Numbered from the stretch's first letter, positions 11,447 through 20,186 are shown. The stretch is DNA of 64,000 nucleotides from Streptomyces durocortorensis (GCF_031760065.1 NZ_CP134500.1:992001-1056000), one strand, 5' to 3'. The notes: generated from the letters alone by a model not told the origin. A program made the numbers and translations.

Positions 11447-12022
11447 TCAGCGGATGCCTGCCTGCAGGCTGAGACTCCAGCGGCCGGGCAGGCCCGTCAG
11501 CGTGACGTTGGAGAGCGGGCGGACGTCCACGTTCCAGTACGCGGCGGGCGGGGCGTTCAGCGCGTAGACGAGGGCCGCCCGGATCACGGCGGGTTCGGCG
11601 ACGGCGACGATGAGGCCGTCGCTCGCGGGTCGGGTGTCGAGCCAGCCGCCCACCCGCCCGATGAAGCCGAGCAGGGACTCCCCGCCGTGCGGGGCGCTGC
11701 GCGGGTCGGCGAGCCAGGCGTCGACGGCGGCCGGTTCGCGGGCGGTGACCTCGCCCAGGGTCAGCCCCCGCCAGCGCCCCATGTCGCAGTCGCGCAGGGC
11801 GGGCTGCGCCATCGGGGCGAAGCCGAGGGCGTCCCCGGTGGCGCGGCTGCGCGGCGTGGGCGAGCAGTAGCGCAGCTCGGCCGCGCCGAGCGGGATCAGC
11901 GTGTGGGCGACGAGCTGCACCTCGTGCCAGCCGGCCTGGTCGAGCGGCCGGTCGTCGTCGAAGCGTTCGGCCAGCCGGGAGGAGCTGCGCGCCGCTGCGA
12001 CCAGGGAGACCCGAAGCGTCAT
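11447..12022 (-). CDS. Histidine-phosphatase-fold protein lacking both catalytic histidines
   Basis: A 191-aa protein aligning by order of blocks with phosphoglycerate-mutase-like histidine phosphatases: a beta strand ([14 protein letters not shown]), [11 protein letters not shown], a [15 protein letters not shown] segment like the usual SxxxRAxxTA, and [12 protein letters not shown] with [15 protein letters not shown]. The RHG triad that should follow the first strand is AARSSS, and the late TH pair is AEPAVIRA, so both catalytic histidines are gone. It is probably a ligand-binding pseudoenzyme. ATG 12022 is at the start of the first strand. Confidence 0.65.
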   Translation of the reverse strand: MTLRVSLVAAARSSSRLAERFDDDRPLDQAGWHEVQLVAHTLIPLGAAELRYCSPTPRSRATGDALGFAPMAQPALRDCDMGRWRGLTLGEVTAREPAAVDAWLADPRSAPHGGESLLGFIGRVGGWLDTRPASDGLIVAVAEPAVIRAALVYALNAPPAAYWNVDVRPLSNVTLTGLPGRWSLSLQAGIR

Positions 12023-12268
12023 GGCGGGATCGTGGGGCCGAACGCCTGTCCGGTCAAGGGGGCTCGCACCGGCACGGTCCCGGCCGTCCGCCGTCCCCCT
12101 TCGGGCCCACCCCCCATCAGCCGTACGGGCCAGGCGAGTTCGCCCTGCGGCGCGATGCCCCCGGGCTCCCCTGGCTGGCACCTTGGTCACCGGACAGGCC
12201 GGACGTCGGCCCGCCGGACCGTCGCCGCACCGGACCGGGCCGGCGCTGCACCGGGAACGAGGACGCTC

Positions 12269-12850
12269 ATGAAGCTGTCACCCCCCGTCAAGGACTCCGC
12301 GGCCATCCGCCCCGGACGGTTCCGGGGTGCTTGGCGGGCGGCGCACGAGCCCGTGGCCGGAGTGTCCCGGCCGATGCGGTTCATCGCCTATGCCGTGCCC
12401 CTCACCGTTCTGCCCTCGGCCCTCTGGCGCCTGCCGATCCTGGTCGACGGCACGGTCCCGCTCGGCGAGCGGGCCTATGTGGCCCTGCTGTCGGTCGTGT
12501 CCGAGGCGCTCGCGTTCACCGCGGTGGGCCTGGTCGCCCGCTGGGGCGAGGTGGTACCCCGCTGGGTCCCGGGGCTGGGGGGCCGCCGCATCCCGCCGCT
12601 GGCCGCCGTCGTTCCGGCCGCCTCGGGGGCCGCGGCCCTCACTCTGCTGTGGACCGTGCTCACCCTCGTCACCGAGCTCATGGGCACCACCATCCGGGGC
12701 GACGAGCTGCCCAGCAACTTCCCGGGCCAGGCAGGTGGCTGGGAAGAGGCCTGGTTCCACATCTGCTACATACCGTTGACCCTGTGGGGGCCGTTGCTGG
12801 CCGTGCTCACGGTCGCGTACGCGGTGCGGCGTCGGCGGACGCGTACGTGA
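12269..12850 (+). CDS. Small integral membrane protein, unknown function
   Basis: A 193-aa protein with about four hydrophobic segments (near residues 38-58, 65-90, 108-135 and 165-187), a Pro/Arg-rich cytoplasmic N-terminus and an Arg-rich C-terminus. No family recognised beyond generic actinobacterial membrane proteins. ATG 12269 has GAGG seven bases upstream. The 3' end overlaps the convergent MocR gene by 44 bases. The 246 bases before it, shared with the divergent phosphatase-fold gene, show nothing distinctive. Confidence 0.7.
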   Translation: MKLSPPVKDSAAIRPGRFRGAWRAAHEPVAGVSRPMRFIAYAVPLTVLPSALWRLPILVDGTVPLGERAYVALLSVVSEALAFTAVGLVARWGEVVPRWVPGLGGRRIPPLAAVVPAASGAAALTLLWTVLTLVTELMGTTIRGDELPSNFPGQAGGWEEAWFHICYIPLTLWGPLLAVLTVAYAVRRRRTRT

Positions 12851-14312
12851 CCGGCGCCTCGGGGCCCGCCAGCGACTCGTACGCGGTACGGAGCCGGCGG
12901 ACGCCCTCCGCGATCTCGGCCGCCCCGGAGACCGCGGCGAAGCTCAGGCGAACGTGTCCGGCCGGGGGTTCGGCGCAGAAGTAGGGGCGGCCGGGGGCGA
13001 TGGCGACCGAGGCGCGCAGGGCGGCGGAGACGACGGCGGGTTCGTCGGCCCCCGTGCCCGCGCCGCTGCCCGGCAGCCGGAGCCAGAGGCTGCCGCCGCC
13101 CGCCGGGAGGTGCGGCAACGTGAGGGCGGGCAGCTCTCTGCGGAGGGCGGCCGCCATGACCGTACGGCGCTGGCCCAGCTCCCTCGCGACGGCCGCCAGG
13201 TGGCGGCCCCAGGACGGGGAGCCGACCAGTTCCAGCGCGGCTTCCTGGAGCGGCCGGGGCACGAAGAAGCTGTCGACGACCTGGATGGCGCGGAGGCGCT
13301 CCAGCACCGGGCCTCTGGCGGCCAGCGCACCGACCCGGAGGCTGGGCGAGGTGACCTTGGTGAGCGAGCAGACGTGCACGACGACGCCGTCGGGGTCGTC
13401 GGCGGCCAGCGGCGCGGGCAGCGGCCCGGCGTCGTCGTGGACGAGCCGGCGGGCGAAGTCGTCCTCGATGACGAAGGCCCCGGCCGCACGGGCGATGGCC
13501 AGGACCTCCGCGCGGCGGGCGGGGGCGAGCGTGGCGCCGGTGGGGTTCTGGAAGAGCGGCTGGGTGACGAAGACCCGGGCTCCGGTGGCCCGGAACGCGT
13601 CGGCGAGCAACTCCGGGCGGACCCCGTCGGCATCCATCGGGACGGGTACGGGACGCAGTCCGGTGGCACGGGCGACGGCGAGCATCCCGGGGTAGGTGGG
13701 CGACTCCACGAGGACCGGGGCGCCGGGCGGGGCGAGCGCGCGCAACGCGGTGGCCAGCGCACTCTGGCCGCCCGCGGTGATCAGGACGTCGGTGCCGGAG
13801 ATGGCGGGCCCGATCTCGCGGGCGAACCAGGACCTCAGTTCGGGCAGTCCGTCCGTCGGGGGGCGCCCCCAGGCTCCCGGTCTGCGGCCCGCACGGGCCA
13901 GGGCCGCGGAGAGGGCCCGCTCGGGCTGGAGCGAGGTGTGGAGGTAGCCGCCGTTGAACTCGATGACGCCCGGCGGCGGTTCGGCGAGGGTGACCAGCAC
14001 TCCGGAGGCGTCCACGGTACGCGGCACCACCTCGGGACCGCCGTCGCCGCTCAGCGACACCTCCTGCCAGGACGTGTCGCCCGGCTCGGGCAGCTCGGTG
14101 CGGGGCTGCGCGCGGAAGGCGCCCGAGCCGGGGCGGGTGACGACGAGCCCTTCGGCGGCGAGCTGCGCGATGGCCCGGGAGACGGTGACGGGGCTGACCC
14201 TGAACCGTTCGACGAGTGCACGACTGGACGGCAGCTTTCCACCTGGAGAGTAGCGGTTGAGCTCCGCCCGCAGGGAAGCCGCCAGTTCCGCAACACTGCT
14301 ACGCTCATGCAT
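12807..14312 (-). CDS. MocR-type GntR/aminotransferase transcriptional regulator
   Basis: A 501-aa fusion of a GntR winged helix (residues about 1-75: LPSSRALVERFRVSPVTVSR and AAEGLVVTRPGSGAF) with a fold-type I aminotransferase domain (about 110-490). PLP signatures are TAGGQSALATALRAL, QNPTGATLAPARR and the Schiff-base Lys in SLTKVTSPSLRVG. Such regulators bind PLP or amino-acid adducts and usually control a neighbouring transporter or PLP enzyme. ATG 14312 shares bases with the start codon of the divergent EamA exporter, the likely target. Confidence 0.88.
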   Translation of the reverse strand: MHERSSVAELAASLRAELNRYSPGGKLPSSRALVERFRVSPVTVSRAIAQLAAEGLVVTRPGSGAFRAQPRTELPEPGDTSWQEVSLSGDGGPEVVPRTVDASGVLVTLAEPPPGVIEFNGGYLHTSLQPERALSAALARAGRRPGAWGRPPTDGLPELRSWFAREIGPAISGTDVLITAGGQSALATALRALAPPGAPVLVESPTYPGMLAVARATGLRPVPVPMDADGVRPELLADAFRATGARVFVTQPLFQNPTGATLAPARRAEVLAIARAAGAFVIEDDFARRLVHDDAGPLPAPLAADDPDGVVVHVCSLTKVTSPSLRVGALAARGPVLERLRAIQVVDSFFVPRPLQEAALELVGSPSWGRHLAAVARELGQRRTVMAAALRRELPALTLPHLPAGGGSLWLRLPGSGAGTGADEPAVVSAALRASVAIAPGRPYFCAEPPAGHVRLSFAAVSGAAEIAEGVRRLRTAYESLAGPEAPVTYASADAAPRTRP

Positions 14313-14326
14313 GAGAGTAGAGAATA
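14300..14326. promoter_or_regulatory. Face-to-face leaderless promoters of the MocR/EamA pair
   Basis: For the plus gene TACGCT (14300-14305) lies five bases before ATG 14311. For the minus gene TATTCT (14326-14321) lies eight bases before ATG 14312. The two start codons overlap within the palindrome ATGCAT. Further in, ATAGCGCTAT (14324-14333) and a second GATAGCG (14345) could be regulator half-sites. Confidence 0.5.
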
Positions 14327-15336
14327 GCGCTATCCCGTCCTCCGCGATAGCGGCCAGGGGCCCCGCAAGCGCCCTGGCGCCCACACTGTCCGCGCCGGAC
14401 TCCGCGGCCGCGGCGGCCGCTCCGGCCTTCCCCGCGCCGACGACCGGCCGCGGCGGCACCGTCCTCGCCGGGCTCGGCGTCGTCGCGTTCTCGCTCACCT
14501 TCCCGGCGACCGCCTGGGGCCTGGAGAGCTTCGGCCCGTGGTCCCTGGTCGCCCTGCGCAGCGTCCTCGCCGCCGTGATCGCGGGCAGCTTCCTGCTGGC
14601 GGCGCGCGTCCCGTTGCCCGAGCGCCGCCACTGGGCCGGACTCGCGGTGGTGGCGGGCGGTGTGGTGGTGGGCTTCCCCCTGCTGACGACGCTGGCGCTC
14701 CAGACCTCCACCACCTCGCACGCGGCCGTCGTCGTGGGCCTGCTGCCGCTGACCACGGCGGTCCTGGGGTCCCTGCGTACCGGCGAACGCCCGTCCCGGG
14801 CGTTCTGGGTCGCGGCCCTCGCCGGGGCCGCGATAGTGATCGTCTTCACCGTGGGACAGAGCGGCGGGGCCCTGACCTCGGGTGATCTGTATCTGTTCGG
14901 CGCGCTGCTGGTGTGCGCCGCCGGGTACACCGAGGGCGGACGGCTGGCCCGGCTGATGCCGGGCTGGCAGGTGATCGGCTGGGCGCTGGTCCTGTGCCTG
15001 CCGCTCGCGGTGGCGGGCAGCGCGGTGGCCCTGCCGCTCGAACCGGTGCACCTCAACGCCCACGGCGTCCTCGGCCTGGTCTGGGTGGCCGCGGGCTCCG
15101 CCTTCTTCGGGCTGTACGTCTGGTACCGGGGCATGGCCGCGATCGGCGTCGCCCGCGCCAGCCAGCTCCAGCTCGCCCAGCCGCTGCTGACGCTGGTGTG
15201 GTCCTTCTTCCTGCTCGGCGAGGAGGTGTCGGCGAGCGCGCCCGTCGCGGCGGTGGCGGTCCTCGTCTGCATCGCCGCCACCCAGCGGGCGGGCCGCCGC
15301 CGCACAGGACGGGAATCCCGGTCCGTACGGCCCTAG
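14311..15336 (+). CDS. EamA/DMT-family transporter
   Basis: A 341-aa exporter-type membrane protein of the drug/metabolite transporter superfamily. About ten hydrophobic segments from residue 49 on form two EamA repeats: the first includes SLTFPATAWGLESFGPWSLV and the second FGLYVWYRGMAAIGVARAS. The first 45 residues are Ala/Pro/Ser-rich and not part of the fold. ATG 14311 is the last possible ATG before the domain. It is divergent from and probably controlled by the MocR regulator; amino-acid or related efflux is a guess from that context. Confidence 0.82.
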   Translation: MRVENSAIPSSAIAARGPASALAPTLSAPDSAAAAAAPAFPAPTTGRGGTVLAGLGVVAFSLTFPATAWGLESFGPWSLVALRSVLAAVIAGSFLLAARVPLPERRHWAGLAVVAGGVVVGFPLLTTLALQTSTTSHAAVVVGLLPLTTAVLGSLRTGERPSRAFWVAALAGAAIVIVFTVGQSGGALTSGDLYLFGALLVCAAGYTEGGRLARLMPGWQVIGWALVLCLPLAVAGSAVALPLEPVHLNAHGVLGLVWVAAGSAFFGLYVWYRGMAAIGVARASQLQLAQPLLTLVWSFFLLGEEVSASAPVAAVAVLVCIAATQRAGRRRTGRESRSVRP

Positions 15337-15395
15337 ACTGGTCGATACGGATCGATACGGATCACCCTCGCCCACTCGTGAGGAGGTCACTCCCG

Positions 15396-15605
15396 ATGGA
15401 GGCACACGCGGGCGACCGGCTGCTGATGCACGGCAGGACCGTGGGACAGCACGACCGGGTCGCAGAGATCATCGAAGTGCTCGGGGACGGGGGCGCTCCG
15501 CCCTACCGGCTCCGTTTCCCGGACGGCCATGAGCATCTGATGTCCCCTGGTCCCGACAGCGTCGTCCAGCACATCGAGGCGCCGAAGGACCGGCAGCCGC
15601 AGTAG
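15396..15605 (+). CDS. DUF1918 domain protein
   Basis: A 69-aa small protein matching the actinobacterial DUF1918 pattern: GDRLLMHGRTVGQHDRVAEI, then GAPPYRLRFPDGHEHLMSPG. The fold is predicted as a small beta barrel; function unknown. ATG 15396 follows GAGGAGG. It lies 60 bases after the EamA gene and is followed by a strong hairpin. Confidence 0.85.
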   Translation: MEAHAGDRLLMHGRTVGQHDRVAEIIEVLGDGGAPPYRLRFPDGHEHLMSPGPDSVVQHIEAPKDRQPQ

Positions 15606-15633
15606 ACACACGGCCGCTGCGGACGGACCGTGC

Positions 15634-15666
15634 CCCGGGGGCAGGGCACCGGGCCCTGCCCCCGGG
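15634..15666. terminator. Terminator hairpin after DUF1918
   Basis: Perfect 14-bp stem, 15634-15647 with 15653-15666, closing a 5-base loop, between two convergent genes. Confidence 0.8.
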
Positions 15667-15734
15667 CCGCTCCCGTCCCGGGTTTCCTGCCCCGGGCCCG
15701 AGTCGCTTCTGCCCGGGCCGCTCCGGGCCCCGGC

Positions 15735-17015
15735 TCACCTCGACCGGCCGTGCTCCGGATACAGCCGCACCCGGTCCGTGTAGTGGTCGGCCACCACGCG
15801 CCGCATCGCGCCGATGCGGTCGGCCACCACGCTCCTGCCGGAGAAGAAGACATGGCCACGCACCTCCTCGCGGTCCCGGGCTAGGGTGAGGTGGCGGGAG
15901 AGTTCCGCGGGGTCCTGCCAGGCCGCGGGCTGGGCCGGGTCGCCCGCCTTGTACAGCGCCTCGCCGACGTACAGGTCGACGCCCGTACCCCGGACGGTCT
16001 CACTCCACCAGGCGAGGAGCTTGGCGTAGTCAGCGGCCTCGAATCCGATGTTCCAGTAGATCTGCGGGCAGATGTAGTCGACCCAGCCCCGCTTGATCCA
16101 CTTACGGGTGTCGGCGTGCAGGTCGTCGTAGGTCTGGACACCCGCCCGGGTGTCCGAACCCAACGGGTCCGTCGCGGCGTTGCGCCAGACGCCGAAGGGG
16201 CTGATGCCGAAGCGGACGTGCGGCTTGATCCACCGGATTCGCTGGGCGGTCTCACGCACCAGGCGGTCCGTGTTGTCACGCCGCCAGGCCGCCCGGTCCG
16301 CGAAGCCCCCGCCGTACCGTTCAAAGGCCGCGTCGTCGTCGAAGCTCTGACCTGCCACCGGATACGGGTAGAAGTAGTCGTCCCAGTGCACCGCGTCGAT
16401 GTCGTAGCGGCGCACCGCGTCCAGCATCGCGTCCTGCACGAAGCGGCGGACCTGCGGCAGCCCCGGGTTGTAGTAGAGCTTCCCGCCGTACGGCACGACC
16501 CACCCCGGGTTCAGCCGGGCCGGGTGGGAGGCGACGAGGCGGCAGGGGTCCGTGTGGTTCGCCACCCGGTAGGGGTTGAACCAGGCGTGCAGCTCCAGGC
16601 TGCGGTCGTGTGCCGCGCGCACCGCCGTGCCGAGCGGGTCCCAGCCCGGGTCCCGCCCCTGCACCCCGGTGAGGCATTCGGCCCACGGCTCGTACGGCGA
16701 GGGCCACAGCGCGTCGGCGGTCGGCCGGACCTGGAGCACCACCGCGTTGAGCCGCAGCTCGACCGCCCGGTCCAGATACGCGAACAGCTCGGCCTCCTGC
16801 CGCGCCGCGCTCAGGCCCGGCTTCGAGGGCCAGTCCACGTTGGCGACCGTCGCGACCCACATGCCCCGCAACCGCCCGGGCTCCTCCCCGGGCCGACCGC
16901 CGCCACCCTTCGCCGCCGCCGGGGAGGCGGCCGCGCCACCGGCCGGGGTCATCGCCGCCAGCAGTCCGGCAGCGCTCAGCACGAAGGCCCTTCTGGCCAC
17001 TCCCGTGCGCCCCAT
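15735..17015 (-). CDS. Secreted glycoside-hydrolase-like 10 (GHL10) family protein
   Basis: A 426-aa exported TIM-barrel protein of the family near DUF187/GHL10, thought to act on cell-wall-type glycans. A twin-arginine-like signal (GVARRAFVLSAAGLLAAM) occupies residues 5-25. The mature protein starts the barrel with LRGMWVATVANVDWPS, then AVVLQVRPTADALWPS, ELHAWFNPYRV, HWDDYFYPYP (probable catalytic acids) and YICPQIYWNIGFE. A GTG 30 bases upstream is possible, but ATG 17015 has GGAGAGGGG upstream and gives a proper signal peptide. Confidence 0.82.
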   Translation of the reverse strand: MGRTGVARRAFVLSAAGLLAAMTPAGGAAASPAAAKGGGGRPGEEPGRLRGMWVATVANVDWPSKPGLSAARQEAELFAYLDRAVELRLNAVVLQVRPTADALWPSPYEPWAECLTGVQGRDPGWDPLGTAVRAAHDRSLELHAWFNPYRVANHTDPCRLVASHPARLNPGWVVPYGGKLYYNPGLPQVRRFVQDAMLDAVRRYDIDAVHWDDYFYPYPVAGQSFDDDAAFERYGGGFADRAAWRRDNTDRLVRETAQRIRWIKPHVRFGISPFGVWRNAATDPLGSDTRAGVQTYDDLHADTRKWIKRGWVDYICPQIYWNIGFEAADYAKLLAWWSETVRGTGVDLYVGEALYKAGDPAQPAAWQDPAELSRHLTLARDREEVRGHVFFSGRSVVADRIGAMRRVVADHYTDRVRLYPEHGRSR

Positions 17016-17202
17016 CCTGGTCCACCCCTCTCCGCTCTCCCGCACTAAGCTCCGATGGCTGTGCGTAACCGCATCATGCCCACCCGTAGCCGCGATGACC
17101 CGCAGGTCGTCCGTGTCGGCGCGCGGAGTAACGTCGTGGGGTCGAGGCGGGCACCGGAATCACACGGGACCCTGCGATACGGAGATCAGCGAAAGGCACG
17201 AG

Positions 17203-18072
17203 GTGACGGACTCTATGGCCGACATTGCACGCGTCGGAGTGGTGGGCTGTGGCCAGATGGGCGCAGGTATCGCGGAGGTGTGCGCGCGCAGCGGCCTCGA
17301 AGTGATGGTCGCCGAGACCACCGGCGAGGCCCTGGAGATCGGCCGCACCCGTCTGCACAACTCGCTCTCGAAGGCCGCCGAGCGCGGCAAGATCAGCGTG
17401 GAGGAGCGGGACGAGACCCTGGCCCGGCTGAGCTTCACCACCGACCTCGGGGAGTTCGCCGACCGCGATCTCGTCATCGAGGCCGTCGTGGAGAACGAGC
17501 AGGTCAAGACCGAGATCTTCCAGGTGCTCGACCAGGTGGTGACCCGGCAGGACGCGATCCTGGCCTCCAACACCTCCTCGATCCCGCTGGTCAAGCTGGC
17601 CGTCGCCACCTCGCGCCCGGACCGGGTCATCGGCATCCACTTCTTCAACCCGGCCCCGGTGCAGAAGCTCGTCGAGCTGATCCCGGCGCTGACCACGTCG
17701 GACGAGACCATCAAGCGCGCCGAGGCAGTGGTCCACGATGTGCTGGGCAAGCACGCGATCCGGGCCCAGGACCGGTCCGGGTTCGTCGTGAACGCGCTGC
17801 TGATCCCGTACCTCCTCTCCGCGATCCGGATGTTCGAGTCCGGCATCGCCAGCCGCGAGGACATCGACAACGGCATGGAGATGGGCTGCGCCCACCCGAT
17901 GGGCCCGCTCAAACTCGCCGACCTGATCGGCCTGGACACCGTGGCCTCCGTGGCGGACTCCATGTACGCCGAGTACAAGGAGCCGCTGTACGCCGCTCCC
18001 CCGCTGCTCCAGCGGATGGTCGACGCGGGGCGCCTCGGCCGCAAGACGGGCTCGGGCTTCTACCCGTACTGA
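17203..18072 (+). CDS. 3-hydroxybutyryl-CoA dehydrogenase
   Basis: A 289-aa NAD(P)-dependent enzyme reducing acetoacetyl-CoA or oxidising 3-hydroxybutyryl-CoA. Rossmann motif GVVGCGQMGAGIAEV lies near the N-terminus, then ASNTSSIPLVKLA (catalytic Ser), IHFFNPAPVQKLVE (catalytic His), DRSGFVVNALL and CAHPMGPLKLADLIGLD. The GTG at 17203 has AAGG six bases upstream; ATG at 17215 is the alternative. In Streptomyces such enzymes feed butyryl-CoA and ethylmalonyl-CoA supply for polyketides or acetate assimilation. No partner genes are adjacent. Confidence 0.9.
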   Translation: MTDSMADIARVGVVGCGQMGAGIAEVCARSGLEVMVAETTGEALEIGRTRLHNSLSKAAERGKISVEERDETLARLSFTTDLGEFADRDLVIEAVVENEQVKTEIFQVLDQVVTRQDAILASNTSSIPLVKLAVATSRPDRVIGIHFFNPAPVQKLVELIPALTTSDETIKRAEAVVHDVLGKHAIRAQDRSGFVVNALLIPYLLSAIRMFESGIASREDIDNGMEMGCAHPMGPLKLADLIGLDTVASVADSMYAEYKEPLYAAPPLLQRMVDAGRLGRKTGSGFYPY

Positions 18073-18077
18073 CCGTC

Positions 18078-18428
18078 CTACCGGCGGGCCCGGCGCTCAC
18101 GCAGCCGCGCCCGCCGGGGCACGTTCCCCGAGGTCAGGACCAGGCGGTGCAGCAGACGCACCCAGCATGAGCGGCTCGCGGGCCAGGCCACCCGGTCTCC
18201 CGAGCTGCGATGGAGGTTGTCCAGGGCTTCCTCGACGACCGTGTCGTGCAAGTGGCCCACCACGAGCGGCCAGCGCAGCAGATCTGCGCCGGGGGTGCCG
18301 ATGAGCATGTCGTGGCGGGCCAGGCAGCGGCCGTCGTCCAGAGGGTGGATCGAGAACTCGTGGTAGCCCGCGCGGGGCGGGCCGAACCGGAGGCGGGCCC
18401 GGGCCCGGGCCAGATCAGACGAACTGGC
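18078..18428 (-). pseudogene. Truncated SRPBCC/polyketide-cyclase-like gene (5' part missing)
   Basis: The minus frame from 18428 to the stop at 18078 reads RLRFGPPRAGYHEFSIHPLD, then DGRCLARHDMLIGTPGADLL and VVEEALDNLHR. This is the C-terminal two thirds of a START-like lipid-binding domain. An in-frame TGA at 18429-18431 closes the frame upstream and there is no start codon before the domain, only an internal ATG at 18308. The missing N-terminus abuts the equally truncated TetR remnant on the other strand. Confidence 0.6.
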
Positions 18429-18825
18429 TCAGATCCAGTGGATTGCCGACTTCCGGAACGAGAACGCCGACGACGGTCTGCGTTCGGTCGCTCGATCGCT
18501 GTGGCAGTGGCTGTCCGAAGACTCCCGCCGCGGCCTGCTTACGCTCTGGGTCGAGAGCTACGCCCACTCCCACTCCTTCGTCCACCCGGACGGGCCATGG
18601 GCACGCTTCGCCCCGCGACACGGTCGACGACTGGCTGAACCTGCTCGCCGCCTGACAGCCCGCCACGCCGCGCGACACCGCGGCCGGGGCCACACAGCGC
18701 ACTCTCGTCCTCGCTGTCCCGCGTGGAGCTCTGCTCGACCTGCTGGCCACCGGCGACGTCATGCGCGCCACCGCAGCGGTACGCCTCCAGCTGGCGCGGC
18801 CGGAAATTGGACGAGCGCCTCCGGC
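18415..18825 (+). pseudogene. Frameshifted C-terminal fragment of a TetR-family regulator
   Basis: The plus frame beginning near 18415 reads DELAQIQWIADFRNENADDG and LLTLWVESYAHSHSFVHPDG, typical of a TetR ligand-binding domain. At about 18611-18614 one extra C in GCCCCG shifts the frame. The continuation RDTVDDWLNLLAA is then cut by TGA (18653-18655). Beyond it homologous-looking text resumes (PRGALLDLLATGDVMRATAA) to about 18825. The DNA-binding N-terminus is absent. The remnant, the residual antisense frames and the stretch 18826-18953 contain no intact gene. Confidence 0.65.
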
Positions 18826-18953
18826 CCCTGGCTGCCGCCGCGGCAGGCCGCTGACCGGCAGCGGATCCGGCGGCCGAAGGAGAGACGAGGTGAAAGGGTG
18901 ATCCGTCGCCGGCGAGTGCCGGGAGCCGGCCCTTGCCTTTTCCCGTCAGGTGT

Positions 18954-19727
18954 TCACGGCCCCGGAGAGGAAGGTCCGGGCACTTTGGCCGCTTCGGGCC
19001 CCGGTGCGACTGCGAGCCGCGCGACCTCGGCCCGCAGTGCGGTGACTTCCGCGGTCAGGGCCTCCAGGAGGGCTGTCTGCCTGCGTTCCTCGGCGTTGTC
19101 CCGTTCGAAGCGGGAGATGAACCAGGCCGCGATGTTCGCCGTCACGACACCGAGCAGTGCGATGCCGGAGAGCATCAGCCCCACGGCGAGCAGCCGGCCG
19201 AGCCCGGTGGTGGGCGCCAGGTCCCCGTACCCGACCGTCGTCATGGTGGTGAATGACCACCACACCGCGTCGCCCAGCGTGCGAATGTTGCCATCGGGTG
19301 CGTCCCGCTCCACCTGGAGCACCGCGAGCGAGCCGAACATCATGAGCCCGACGACCGAGCCCGCGACGTAGACCGTCATCGTGATCTGCGGCGCGTGCCT
19401 GGCCCGTCGGCCCACCAGGAGCAGGGTGGAGACCAGCCGCAGCAAGCGCAGCGGCTGAAGCAGCGGCAGGACGACGGCCAGCAGATCCAGCGGATGGCTC
19501 CGGACGAACGCCCACTTGCCGGAGGCCAGTGCCAGCCGAACCGCGTAGTCGACGGCGAACGCCGTCCAAACGCTCCACTCGGCGGCACGGCACGCAGCGT
19601 GCACCCAGTCCGGCGCATCCGGAGCGAGGACAGGGAAGGCGTATGCGACGGCGAACAGCACTGCCAGCAGCAGAAGGGGCGTACGCGTGCGCTGTTCCCA
19701 TCGGCTCAGCCTGGTTCCATGCTTCAT
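18954..19727 (-). CDS. Voltage-gated-type potassium channel protein
   Basis: A 257-aa membrane protein with a Kv-like layout: hydrophobic segments near residues 18-35, 50-70, 80-115 (PLDLLAVVLPLLQPLRLLRL, an S4-like Arg-bearing segment), 130-150 and 190-215. The pore helix and selectivity filter TMTTVGYGDLAPTT carry the K+-selective TVGYGD signature. A C-terminal coiled coil (LLEALTAEVTALRAEVARL) likely assembles the tetramer. ATG 19727 lies just before the first segment. Confidence 0.9.
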   Translation of the reverse strand: MKHGTRLSRWEQRTRTPLLLLAVLFAVAYAFPVLAPDAPDWVHAACRAAEWSVWTAFAVDYAVRLALASGKWAFVRSHPLDLLAVVLPLLQPLRLLRLVSTLLLVGRRARHAPQITMTVYVAGSVVGLMMFGSLAVLQVERDAPDGNIRTLGDAVWWSFTTMTTVGYGDLAPTTGLGRLLAVGLMLSGIALLGVVTANIAAWFISRFERDNAEERRQTALLEALTAEVTALRAEVARLAVAPGPEAAKVPGPSSPGP

Positions 19728-19803
19728 ACGGGCATCGTAGGATCCGGGAAGGAGAGAGGCCCCAGAGGGCCTCGGGGTATGAAGCAGGGGTTCCGCGTTG
19801 CGC

Positions 19804-19902
19804 CGATCTGGTTCACCTCGCGGCCCCACAGATGCTTGAACCCTTCGGCATCGGCGTGGATACCGCTGCCGAGGTCCTCGTCGCGACCGGCGACAACCCC
19901 GA
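19804..19902 (+). mobile_element. Remnant of an IS110-family transposase
   Basis: A short plus-strand run, QMLEPFGIGVDTAAEVLVAT followed by GDNPE, matches the conserved Transposase_20 block of IS110 proteins (usually LxxLxGVGxDTAAxLLVxxGDNPE). The text before and after does not continue as transposase, and no ends or second domain were found, so this is a fossil of about 33 codons. The rest of the gene-free stretch 19728-20173 holds only the channel promoter region and no recognisable coding sequence. Confidence 0.6.
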
Positions 19903-20173
19903 AACCCCAGGTCACTACCACAACCTGATGTCTCCACCGAACCCGGAGCGGTTCACTACTGATCACCCCGCTGAGCCTGGCCGCCGAGATCCAGCACCGG
20001 CCGCTGCCACGTCGCCGGCCTGTGAGGCGGCCCGGTTCGCGGTCGCCGGGGCCTTGGAGCCTCCCGTCCCGGCCGTACCGCTCACAGGGGGTTCAGCGCC
20101 TTCAGCCACAGGGGCCTCAGCGCCGTCCAGCCCGGAGCGGCCACCGCAGGAAAGCAGTCCGTCGGTCGACGAA

Positions 20174-20179
20174 TATGAT
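20174..20179 (+). promoter_or_regulatory. -10 box TATGAT for a leaderless transcript
   Basis: TATGAT lies seven bases before ATG 20187 and there is no Shine-Dalgarno. This spacing argues for ATG 20187 rather than the ATG at 20175 inside the box. Confidence 0.5.
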
Positions 20180-20186
20180 TGGCCGC

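Noticed and set aside
18415..18771. 118-codon minus frame
   Set aside because: It is antisense to the TetR remnant, which has the recognisable protein pattern.
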